Below, piece by piece: positions 13,542 through 20,526 of a DNA stretch of 20,526 nt (positions within the stretch are counted from its first letter, which is position 1; every line of letters begins with the position of its first letter). This DNA comes from an uncultured Lachnospiraceae bacterium. Its GTDB lineage: Bacteria; Bacillota; Clostridia; Lachnospirales; Lachnospiraceae. Both the position numbers and the translations under genes were made by a program. The stretch is from assembly GCA_910577445.1 (NCBI GenBank), contig CAJTMZ010000076.1, positions 1 to 20,526 of the forward strand, written 5' to 3'. Below the pieces are notes generated by a model. That model saw only the letters and a list, made by a program, of their open reading frames with translations, was not told the DNA's origin and searched no databases.

Positions 13542-13576
13542 CGTTATCCACCTCCCAAATTATTGTGTGGATAACG
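13542..13576 (-). promoter_or_regulatory. Inverted repeat enclosing the ribosome site of the 72-aa gene; contains DnaA-box sequences
   Basis: CGTTATCCAC (13542-13551) is the exact reverse complement of GTGGATAACG (13567-13576), 15 bases apart. In the mRNA this forms a 10-bp stem ending at the base before the ATG (13541). The GGGAG of the ribosome site is in the loop and its last G starts the stem. At DNA level one arm includes a perfect DnaA box (TGTGGATAA, 13566-13574), the other a one-mismatch box. Confidence 0.6.
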
Positions 13577-13610
13577 GCTTTATTTTATTCCGCGGACGGT
13601 CATTTTTTTA

Positions 13611-15629
13611 TCAATTTTTGACGGCCTTTTTGCTTCTCTCACGTCCCCTCAGCAAATCCGCGTACCAGAAAACCACTTCCCCGACGTGGGCCAAATCGCC
13701 CTCCCTGCTGACCCGGCGCCACATTTCCTTATAGGCCATAAACCAGTTCTCCAAGCGGGATGCAAGCGCGAATCTCTCGTCCGCCGTCTCTTCATCCTCC
13801 GTCAGATATCCGGCTCCTTCCGCCGTATCGTCGGCCGCTTTGCTTTTTGCCACAGCCGCGCCGATTTCATTCCAGATTTCAATTCCGTCAAGGGTGATAT
13901 CGCAGTCTGCCAAAAACTTTCTTTCGGTGGTATCCATGTGAACCGCCGTCTTTTTTATCTGTTCCCTTATCTTTTTAAGAGCGGCGTTTACCTGCGCTGT
14001 TTTGCCTGTCTTTTCGCATTCCTTCAGCTTTATAAGACCCTCTGCAAATTCCCGTACCCCATATTCGGGCATCTCTATTCCCAGCTCTTTTTTCTCGTAA
14101 AAACTTACGGCACCCCACCATTTAAACAGACAAAACTCTGCCGCTTTTGCCAGAAGATTTACAAGCTGTTCGGAGGTATCGTGGAACGCTACCCGGGCAA
14201 TCTGGCGGTTCATCTCTTCAAAGGGAATGATTTCCTGATTCCAGGAAAAGGCCGCCCCGTAAATCATGCCCGGAATGGAATAATCCGGATGGTTCACATG
14301 CCCGTAATCCCCCCAGTCCGTGTTTAAAATGCCCACAACGCTGTCGTATCCGCTCTCTTTTCCTTCCCCTTGTGCGGCGTCCTTATCTGCGGCGGAATAT
14401 CTGCCGGCATAGGTGCACATCCGCGTAATATTCTGGTAAGAATCCCCGATTAAATTAAGCCACTGGTTCCAGCCGCTTACCCCCGGACAAAGATACTGTC
14501 TGGCGCCGGCCTTCGCCATTTTCCGGCAGGATTCGTCGTCCTGGTCCGGCTCATAGCCCCAGGTAAGGCAGATAACGTTTTCGGGCAGTTCGCTGATAAG
14601 CTCCGGCTCCCCGCAGATAATGTCTCCCCAGAACATGGGCTGTTTCCCTTTTTCCACCAGAAAACCGCACAGCTCTTTTACGTAATCAATATAAATACGG
14701 TGGACTCCCTTCCTGTCGGCAAGCTCCTTTGACTTTCCCCGTCCCAAATCAAAGGTTTCGTCGGCACAGAGGTTAAATTTATCGGAGGAAAACAGGGCCA
14801 TATACTCCTCCAGCATTCCTTTGATAAGAGGCATCACCCTCTCGTCGCCCACATTCACCGTGTGGTGGCGCATTCTGTCCGAAAGGGAAAAAGGCTGCTT
14901 CCAGGAATTTTCAAGTTCGCACAGCCCGCCGTAGGTTTTCGTGGAAAGCAGCGCGTAAAGATGGCCGAAGCTTGATAATGAAGGAATAAGCTCTACGTGT
15001 CTTTCCCTGCAATACCCGTCAAGCTCCATGATTTCCTCCGCCGTCAGGGGCGTTTCGTCCCGCCACATCTCGGAGAGCCCGGCGAACATATAGGTGTGCT
15101 CCACATAAAGCTGAAACTCGTTGATTTTATAGCGGCACAGGCGGTCAACCACTTTCTTCAAGTATGCCATTTGAGGCACCCGCCCTCTGGTCACGTCCAG
15201 ATAATAGCCCCTGTGCTTTATATCCGGCCCGTCCTCAATCAAAATGCATTCCGGCGCGCCTCCCTGCTGCTCGATTATCTGGCAGAGCGTCTGTGCGCCG
15301 TACAAAACGCCCGCTTTGTCCCCGCCTGTTATAAGAATCCCGTTTTCCTTAATTTCCAGCCGGTATTCCTCCGGGGACAGACCGCTCCCCTGACCGTCTT
15401 CTCCCCGGCATTCCCCGTCAAGGCAAAGGAAAATATCCCCCTCTTTGGCCGCTCCCGCTGTAACAGAGGGAGAAAATCCCGCCCAGTTTTCCATGCATTC
15501 CTTTAACAGGGATGCACAGGTTGTCCCGTTTTCCCTCAGTCCCGGTGAAAGTACGATTCTGCTTTGGTAGCTCAGGCAGAAATCCCCTTCCTTTTTTGTC
15601 ACTGTTTTTGGTTTTGGAATAATGTACAT
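13611..15629 (-). CDS. Cytoplasmic GH20 beta-N-acetylhexosaminidase
   Basis: Predicted to release terminal beta-linked GlcNAc or GalNAc by substrate-assisted catalysis. Residues 1-130 form the GH20b-type N-terminal domain (MYIIPKPKTV ... GVLYGAQTLCQII). The catalytic barrel begins at HRGYYLDVTRGRVPQ (139-153). The acid/base pair D290-E291 is in CADETFDLG, the form seen in a GH20 subgroup in place of GGDE. Barrel residues continue through MFWGDI, LTWGYEP and LNTDWGDYGH, and an alpha-helical C-terminal region follows (about 500-672). There is no signal peptide, so the substrate must be imported; the CUT1 transporter 5 kb downstream is one possible source, but the genes are not linked in one operon. 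AGGAGG lies 8 bases before the ATG. Confidence 0.9.
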   Translation of the reverse strand: MYIIPKPKTVTKKEGDFCLSYQSRIVLSPGLRENGTTCASLLKECMENWAGFSPSVTAGAAKEGDIFLCLDGECRGEDGQGSGLSPEEYRLEIKENGILITGGDKAGVLYGAQTLCQIIEQQGGAPECILIEDGPDIKHRGYYLDVTRGRVPQMAYLKKVVDRLCRYKINEFQLYVEHTYMFAGLSEMWRDETPLTAEEIMELDGYCRERHVELIPSLSSFGHLYALLSTKTYGGLCELENSWKQPFSLSDRMRHHTVNVGDERVMPLIKGMLEEYMALFSSDKFNLCADETFDLGRGKSKELADRKGVHRIYIDYVKELCGFLVEKGKQPMFWGDIICGEPELISELPENVICLTWGYEPDQDDESCRKMAKAGARQYLCPGVSGWNQWLNLIGDSYQNITRMCTYAGRYSAADKDAAQGEGKESGYDSVVGILNTDWGDYGHVNHPDYSIPGMIYGAAFSWNQEIIPFEEMNRQIARVAFHDTSEQLVNLLAKAAEFCLFKWWGAVSFYEKKELGIEMPEYGVREFAEGLIKLKECEKTGKTAQVNAALKKIREQIKKTAVHMDTTERKFLADCDITLDGIEIWNEIGAAVAKSKAADDTAEGAGYLTEDEETADERFALASRLENWFMAYKEMWRRVSREGDLAHVGEVVFWYADLLRGRERSKKAVKN

Positions 15630-15651
15630 AATCTGTTCCTCCTGTATAATA

Positions 15652-15690
15652 TCTGCGCAGACGTTTTTAAGCTCCCCCTCGTTTCTGCGC
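15652..15690 (-). promoter_or_regulatory. Palindrome and repeat upstream of the GH20 gene
   Basis: TCTGCGCAGA (15652-15661) is a perfect 10-base palindrome, and TCTGCGC recurs at 15684-15690, so a 7-bp inverted repeat also spans 15655-15690. The palindrome adjoins a TATTAT (-10-like) that is next to the ribosome site. A TTGACA at about 15704-15709 has no matching -10, so I cannot define a promoter here. Could be an operator or an mRNA hairpin between sbcC and the GH20 gene. Confidence 0.35.
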
Positions 15691-15718
15691 TATTTTTAAA
15701 CGCTGTCAATTGAAAATC

Positions 15719-18490
15719 TTAATTTTCCACCTTCACGCTGCTGCCGGGCGCGTCTTGGCCCCGCTTTTTTGTCACGATAATTTTTTTGTCTATCTTCTCC
15801 CGAAGCTCGGCCACATGGGAGATAATCCCAACCAGACGGTTGCCTTCCGTGAGCCGGGCAAGGGCGCGCATTGCCTGGCTTAACGCCTCCTCGTCCAAAG
15901 AACCGAAGCCCTCGTCCACAAACATGGAATCCATTTGGATACCGCCGGCGCGGGACTGTATCTCGTCGGAAAGGCCAAGGGCCAGGGAAAGGGAAGCCTG
16001 AAAGGATTCCCCGCCGGAGAGCGTTTTCACACTGCGCTGTGTGCCGTTGTAATGGTCGATGACGCAGATGTCCAGCCCTGCCTTTTCTTTTAGGTTTTCA
16101 CCCTCCTCCCGTTTTAGCTCGTACTGTCCGCCGCTCATAACGAGAAGCCTTAAATTTGCCCGCCCAAGAACGCTGTCAAAACAGGCCATCTGGATATAGG
16201 TTTCAAGCTCGATTTTCCTTTTGCCGGAAAGGGTTCCCCCGGCCGTGTCGGAGAGCGCCTGCACCCGGACATATTTTTCCTCTGTGTCCGTAATGGCCTT
16301 CTGCATTTTCCTTATTTTGCCGCACAGCTCCCGGTTTCTGGTACAGGCGCTGTTTTTTCCGTCCCGCCTTTTGCCCAGCTCCTCTTTTTCCAGCTTCCAC
16401 CTGTCTATTCTTCTGTGCACTTCCTCTGGGGAAATATCTTTTTCGTCCCCGGCTCCTTCCAACTGCTCTTTCAGGGCTGCAATGGCTGCCGTGAGGCTGC
16501 TTTTTTCCGTCCGGCATTCCGCCGCCTTTGCCTGCGCCAGCCTTAAGGCTTCTTCCATCTTTTCCTTTTCTTCTGTCAGGCTTTGGATTTTCTTTTCCGT
16601 AATTTTTTTCATATCCGCTACCGGAAAGGAGGAAGACTCCGCCGGTTTCAGCCGGCTATGGGCCTGCTTTTCCAGCAATAATGCCTGCTCCCTCCATCCC
16701 ACCAGCCGCTCTCTGGTTTTTAAAATTTCCGCCTCTGCGGCCTGTCTTTCCGCTTCCTCCCCGGCCTCTTCCCCGGCAAGTTCCTCCATCCGCCTTTTGT
16801 CCGCTTCCGCTTTTTCCTGTCCGCGCTTACAGTTCCCGAAAGCCTCCTTCAGAAAAGCCTCCAGCTCCGAAAGAGTGCCGATGCTTTCGTCAAAAATTTC
16901 CCCGGACACAGCCTCCACCGTCTTTTTCTGTTCCTCAACCCGCTCTTTCAGACTGCCCGCCCGTTCGCTTAAACGCTCCGTTTCGGCCTCAGCCTGTGAG
17001 AGAAGCCGTTTTTTCTCATCCAGTTCCTCCTTAGAGGGCGCCTGCTTTGGCCTTTTTGCGGGGTGCGGGTGATGGGTCGAGCCGCACACCGGGCAGGGCG
17101 CGCCGGGCTGCAGTTTTCCGGCCAGTATCCCGGCCTGGGCGTCCAGAAAAAGTCCCTCAGTCTCCCGGAAATCCTGACCCGCCCTTTCCTTTTTTAAGAC
17201 CGCTTCCCGGTACTTTTCCTGCAGGGATAGCAGCTCTTTTTGCATTTTCAAAAGTTCTTCCTTTGCCTGAAGGAATCTGTCCTTTTCCCGCTCCTTCGCC
17301 TCAAGCTCTTTTTTCTGCCGTTCCAGCGAAAGCAGACGGTCGGCAAAATCCTGAATCTTTTCCCGCTCCGCTTTTCTCCTTTCCCGTCCCTTATCAATCT
17401 CCTTCTCCCGAACCTCGGATTGATGCAATAGCGCTTCTGCCTTTTCAAACTCCGCTCTGGCATGTTCCAGCTCGTCAAGCAAGGTGAAAGTGTCCCGAAA
17501 CTCCTTTATCTCAAGCGCAAGCCTTCCCAACGCCTCTCCCTTTTTGTTCTCCCGCTCACAGGCTTCCTCGGCCGCCGCAAATACCGGCTCCCGCTCCTTA
17601 AGCTTTTGCTCGTTTAATAAGAGCATCTCTTTCTGGTGTCTGGTTTTTTCCAGATTTCCAAGCAGATGATTTTCGCTGTCCAGCCGCGTCTCCAGCGCTT
17701 TTATCTGAATATCAAGGTCCTGTACCGCCGCCTCGTCCTCCCTGCAAAGCTCCTCCAAAAGCGCCGCTCCCTCGCCGATTCTGCCGTCAAACCCTTTTTC
17801 CTTAAGCTTTGTTATCCTGGCGGAAACCGGCGTATCGCCCCCGCTGACAATGCTTCCCATATAAAGGTTCACGTTATGAAGCAGTTCATCATACTCCTTT
17901 TTCTTCGCCCTGGCCTCCTCCTTCAGCCGCTCCTGCAGCCTCCGATAAATGTCCGTGCCGAAAATCTGACGGAAAATGCCGCTTCTCTCCTCGGTTCCCG
18001 ACAGCAGAAGCTTTTGGAAATCCCCCTGGGCAATCATGGCAATCCTTGTAAACTGCTTACGGTCCAGGCCAATCAGCTCCGTTACCGCCCGCGTCACCTC
18101 CTTAACCTTTGTAACCGGCGCTCTTGTCCCCGGAAAAGAAAGCTCCGCGTCGGCCCGCTTATTGGTGTAACCGCTTCCTCTTTCCTTTGGCCTTACATAG
18201 TCCGGATTTCGCCTTACCCGGTAACGCTCTCCCCGGTAATCAAAGACAAGCTCCACATAGGTGTCCGTATCTTCCTTCGCATATTTGCTGCGGAACATGT
18301 CCGCCCTGCGCACGTCGCCGCTGGCTTCCCCGTACAGGGCATACACAATGGCGTCAAAAATCGTCGTCTTGCCCGAACCCGTATCTCCGGTTATGAGATA
18401 AAGGCCCCGGCTTCCCAGACTTTCAAAATCTATTTCCGTTTTTTCCGCATATGGTCCAAAAGCGCTTATTGTAAGTTTTATCGGTCTCAT
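15719..18490 (-). CDS. sbcC: Exonuclease subunit SbcC (Rad50-like ATPase)
   Basis: ATPase and tether of the SbcCD nuclease, which opens DNA hairpins and processes blocked double-strand ends. The 923-residue protein has the Rad50 layout: Walker A GDTGSGKTT (35-43), first coiled-coil arm, zinc hook CPVC (C466/C469, CPVCGSTHHPHP), second coiled-coil arm, then signature SGGES (825-829), Walker B SMFVDEGF (855-862), D-loop SLDEEAL and switch H892 (ISHVAEL). It is somewhat shorter than the roughly 1000-1050 residues of E. coli and B. subtilis homologues, with the difference in the coiled coil. It starts three bases after the sbcD stop, with GGAGA upstream, so the two are coupled. Confidence 0.96.
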   Translation of the reverse strand: MRPIKLTISAFGPYAEKTEIDFESLGSRGLYLITGDTGSGKTTIFDAIVYALYGEASGDVRRADMFRSKYAKEDTDTYVELVFDYRGERYRVRRNPDYVRPKERGSGYTNKRADAELSFPGTRAPVTKVKEVTRAVTELIGLDRKQFTRIAMIAQGDFQKLLLSGTEERSGIFRQIFGTDIYRRLQERLKEEARAKKKEYDELLHNVNLYMGSIVSGGDTPVSARITKLKEKGFDGRIGEGAALLEELCREDEAAVQDLDIQIKALETRLDSENHLLGNLEKTRHQKEMLLLNEQKLKEREPVFAAAEEACERENKKGEALGRLALEIKEFRDTFTLLDELEHARAEFEKAEALLHQSEVREKEIDKGRERRKAEREKIQDFADRLLSLERQKKELEAKEREKDRFLQAKEELLKMQKELLSLQEKYREAVLKKERAGQDFRETEGLFLDAQAGILAGKLQPGAPCPVCGSTHHPHPAKRPKQAPSKEELDEKKRLLSQAEAETERLSERAGSLKERVEEQKKTVEAVSGEIFDESIGTLSELEAFLKEAFGNCKRGQEKAEADKRRMEELAGEEAGEEAERQAAEAEILKTRERLVGWREQALLLEKQAHSRLKPAESSSFPVADMKKITEKKIQSLTEEKEKMEEALRLAQAKAAECRTEKSSLTAAIAALKEQLEGAGDEKDISPEEVHRRIDRWKLEKEELGKRRDGKNSACTRNRELCGKIRKMQKAITDTEEKYVRVQALSDTAGGTLSGKRKIELETYIQMACFDSVLGRANLRLLVMSGGQYELKREEGENLKEKAGLDICVIDHYNGTQRSVKTLSGGESFQASLSLALGLSDEIQSRAGGIQMDSMFVDEGFGSLDEEALSQAMRALARLTEGNRLVGIISHVAELREKIDKKIIVTKKRGQDAPGSSVKVEN

Positions 18491-18493
18491 GCC

Positions 18494-19651
18494 TTACCGC
18501 GTCTCCTTCAGGATTTCTATCAGTTCTCTGACAAACTCTTTCTGCTCTGCGCCCATGGGCTGATTGTTCTGCATCTCGTAAAACTCTTCAAAAAGCGCCA
18601 GCTCCGACTTGTTTTCTATGTCCTTTGCCACTTCCACGTACCGGTTTTCCCCCGTCCGCCTGTTATCGTACGAAAGCTGCATCAGATTGGGATAATTCGT
18701 GCGCAGTCTCGCAACGCCTTCGGGAACGTCCTCCTCGTCTGTGAGGGTAATCTGCAGATAATCCTCCTTATTCCTTCCCTGACAAAAAGCCTCCGCCATC
18801 ACCTCAAGATAGCTTCCCTTTATCCTGCGCATGTCCCGGATGCCTTTCAGGGGAACCTGCATAACCTCCACATTTCCCTTTTCCCTCATTTCCACAACGG
18901 TAACCGACTTTTCCTGTTCCGACTCCGAAAAGGAGTACTTTAAAGGCGTTCCGCAGTAGCGCAGGGTTTCTCTTTTTACCCACTGGGGACTGTGGATGTG
19001 GCCAAGCGCCACATAGTCGAACGCGTCAAAAACGCCGGCGTCCACATTGTCAAGGCCGCCCACCGAGGCGTCCTCCGATTCGCACCGTCCGGCCCCTGTC
19101 ACAAACTGGTGGGCCACCAGAATGTTTCTCCTTGCGCCGTCCGCCCCCATGCGGGCCACCGCAAGTTCCACCGCCTCCTGACAGGTTTGCGGCCCGCCGC
19201 CGCTTTGCGCGCCCTCCATTTCCCCCTCCAGCGCGTGCCTGACGACCGCCGGCTTCACAAAGGGCAGCAGATAGACAAAAAGCTCCCCAAATTCGTCCTC
19301 CAGCCTTATCCCGGATATCTCTCCGTCATAGACCGGCGACAGGTACACCTCCTGCCCGCGCATCAGCCTGGCTCCAAAGGAAAGCCGCTCCGCCGAGTCG
19401 TGATTTCCGCTGACCACAAACACCTTTTTTCCCATATCGGCAAGTCCTGTCAGAAACCAGTCGAACAACTGCACCGCCTCCGCGGAGGGAACCTGTCTGT
19501 CGTAAATATCCCCGGCAATGAGCACGCCGTCGGCCCTCTTTGCTTCGGCAATAAGCAAAATCTGGTTTAAAATATACTTCTGGTCCTCCAGCATGGAAAA
19601 CCCGTTGACGCGTTTTCCAAGGTGCAGGTCCGAGATATGGAGAAATTTCAT
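18494..19651 (-). CDS. sbcD: Exonuclease subunit SbcD (Mre11-like nuclease)
   Basis: Mn2+-dependent nuclease subunit of SbcCD. The 385-residue protein keeps all phosphoesterase motifs: HISDLHLGK (D8, H10), GDIYDR (D48), SGNHDS (N83, H84), VAHQF (H181) and ALGHIHSPQ (H218, H220), then a C-terminal capping and SbcC-binding region. The ATG at 19651 is preceded by GAGG 8 bases upstream. Transcribed from a clean promoter that overlaps the end of the deacetylase gene. Confidence 0.96.
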   Translation of the reverse strand: MKFLHISDLHLGKRVNGFSMLEDQKYILNQILLIAEAKRADGVLIAGDIYDRQVPSAEAVQLFDWFLTGLADMGKKVFVVSGNHDSAERLSFGARLMRGQEVYLSPVYDGEISGIRLEDEFGELFVYLLPFVKPAVVRHALEGEMEGAQSGGGPQTCQEAVELAVARMGADGARRNILVAHQFVTGAGRCESEDASVGGLDNVDAGVFDAFDYVALGHIHSPQWVKRETLRYCGTPLKYSFSESEQEKSVTVVEMREKGNVEVMQVPLKGIRDMRRIKGSYLEVMAEAFCQGRNKEDYLQITLTDEEDVPEGVARLRTNYPNLMQLSYDNRRTGENRYVEVAKDIENKSELALFEEFYEMQNNQPMGAEQKEFVRELIEILKETR

Positions 19652-19691
19652 GGCTTGTCCTCTTTTTCTGCAGAGCTTTCAATATGATTTC

Positions 19692-19720
19692 ATTATAGCA
19701 AAAGGGGGACTTGTGTTCAA
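19692..19720 (-). promoter_or_regulatory. Sigma-A promoter of sbcDC
   Basis: On the minus strand TTGAAC (19715-19720) and perfect TATAAT (19692-19697) are 17 bases apart. The -35 overlaps the stop codon of the upstream deacetylase gene. Predicted start near 19685, leader about 34 bases. I see no LexA-type (CGAAC-n4-GTTCG) box. Confidence 0.78.
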
Positions 19721-20397
19721 TCAAATAAAAGCTCGTCTACGGTGACAAACTCATACCCTTCTTTCGTCAGTTTATCCACAATCTTAAGCGCCGCCGTTAC
19801 CGTGGTCTTGTACTGGTCATGCATCAGGATAATGTCGTTTTCTCCCACCTTGGCGCAGACCGCCCCCACAATACAGGACACGTCGCTGCTGCACCAGTCT
19901 AACGGGTCTATGGTCCAAAGCACCGGAAACATGTTCAGCTCCTTTTCAAATTCCCGGTTCCAACTGCCGTAGGGCGGGCGGATGTAAATGGTATCCTCGC
20001 CCGTCACCTCCCTGATGACCTCATTGGTCTTAATAATTTCCTGCTTGAAGCTTTCCCGGTTCCTTGACGTGAGCTGGGTGTGATTATAGGTGTGATTTCC
20101 AATCAGATGGCCTTCGTCGTGTATTTTCTTCACAATTTCAGGATAAGCCTCCACATTTTTGCCGGTAATAAAAAAGCTCGCCCTGGCATTGCGCTCCTTC
20201 AGTCCCTTTAAAAGCTGCTCCGTATAGTAGGGGTGCGGCCCGTCGTCAAAGGTGAGAGCCACCTTTTTACCGCTTTCACTGGTGACGGACTCCCCCATGG
20301 CCAGAACATCCTTTTTTTGAAGATAGCCCACGACGCATACGGCAGCCAGCAGAACAAACAGAATCATACAAGATAAAATCCTTCTCTTTAAATTCAT
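19717..20397 (-). CDS. Membrane-anchored polysaccharide deacetylase (NodB/CE4 domain)
   Basis: Metal-dependent N-deacetylase, likely acting on peptidoglycan GlcNAc/MurNAc or another amino-sugar polymer outside the cell. An N-terminal signal anchor (about 7-25) precedes the NodB domain: TFDDGPHP (49-56, catalytic D51 and metal D52), metal histidines in GNHTYNH (H102, H106), RPPYG (140-144), DPLDW (164-168) and LMHD with H193. All five CE4 motifs are complete. 226 residues, typical of the short PdaA/PdaB-like type. The ATG at 20397 has AGGAG 9 bases upstream. No terminator separates it from sbcDC. I could not identify a convincing promoter in the 129 bases to its right. Confidence 0.92.
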   Translation of the reverse strand: MNLKRRILSCMILFVLLAAVCVVGYLQKKDVLAMGESVTSESGKKVALTFDDGPHPYYTEQLLKGLKERNARASFFITGKNVEAYPEIVKKIHDEGHLIGNHTYNHTQLTSRNRESFKQEIIKTNEVIREVTGEDTIYIRPPYGSWNREFEKELNMFPVLWTIDPLDWCSSDVSCIVGAVCAKVGENDIILMHDQYKTTVTAALKIVDKLTKEGYEFVTVDELLFD

Positions 20398-20526
20398 GGA
20401 AAAAGACTCCTTTTATACTCTTATTCTAAAGTATATGCCGGCGGGTTTGCGTAATGCCTTTAATATATGAACACGGAAATCAATTTTCAGATTTCGGTGA
20501 AATGAATACTGCCAAAGAGGATGTCA

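Noticed and set aside
17636..18943. 435-codon plus-strand reading frame antisense to sbcC/sbcD
   Set aside because: Fully opposite two strongly supported genes, with no ribosome site and no recognisable domain. Other long antisense frames over metF, the sugar-binding gene and sbcC were rejected for the same reason.
19772..19780. TTATCCACA DnaA box
   Set aside because: Single copy inside the deacetylase coding sequence, encoding conserved-looking residues; probably chance.
20487..20526. Possible C-terminal tail of a further minus-strand gene, or a start of a plus-strand gene at 20502
   Set aside because: Only 12 codons before a stop on the minus strand, and the plus-strand ATG at 20502 lacks a ribosome site. 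Too little sequence to support either.

Overview
The window looks like chromosome from a low-to-mid GC Firmicute of class Clostridia, most likely a Lachnospiraceae member. This rests on the gene families (long-form HPF, CUT1 sugar ABC genes, cytoplasmic GH20, sbcDC, NodB deacetylase, a 72-aa protein of a type I associate with Lachnospiraceae), strong AGGAGG ribosome sites and clean sigma-A promoters (TTGACA/TATAAT with 16-18 bp spacers). I see no phage, transposase, CRISPR, rRNA or tRNA gene. Every confident gene but one (a DUF2971 protein) is on the minus strand, so the layout below is described from right to left, in the direction of transcription.

Right end (20.4-13.3 kb): a membrane-anchored polysaccharide deacetylase, then sbcD-sbcC (DNA end/hairpin-processing nuclease) from a promoter that overlaps the deacetylase stop codon, then an intracellular GH20 hexosaminidase and a 72-aa conserved small protein whose ribosome site sits in a perfect 10-bp-stem hairpin, closed by a terminator-like hairpin.

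Middle (13.2-8.7 kb): metF with an SDR reductase, thioredoxin reductase trxB (with an unusual insertion of about 26 residues), a terminator that may also end a tiny independent transcript, and a secreted SH3b-SH3b-NlpC/P60 cell-wall hydrolase with a perfect match to the WalR box just downstream of its promoter.

Left-middle (8.6-2.9 kb): a four-gene carbohydrate ABC transporter operon in the order ATPase, MalF-like permease, MalG-like permease, binding protein. The two permeases are separated by about 280 bp holding a 148-bp interrupted palindrome with perfect 22-bp ends and a triplicated 15-mer. The binding protein is a lipoprotein with an additional C-terminal membrane helix. A lipoprotein with two probable OB-like domains follows from its own promoter.

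Left end (2.8 kb-1): the lone plus-strand DUF2971 gene; a 600-bp gene-free AT-rich region with three perfect DnaA boxes and an 18-bp tandem repeat; hpf; and a polytopic membrane protein (probable GT-C glycosyltransferase) that runs off the window. The most unusual items are the permease-spacer palindrome, the DnaA-box/tandem-repeat region upstream of hpf, the hairpin over the small-gene ribosome site, and the WalR-like site at the NlpC/P60 gene. No complete new multi-gene system is evident; the novelty is mostly in non-coding structure.
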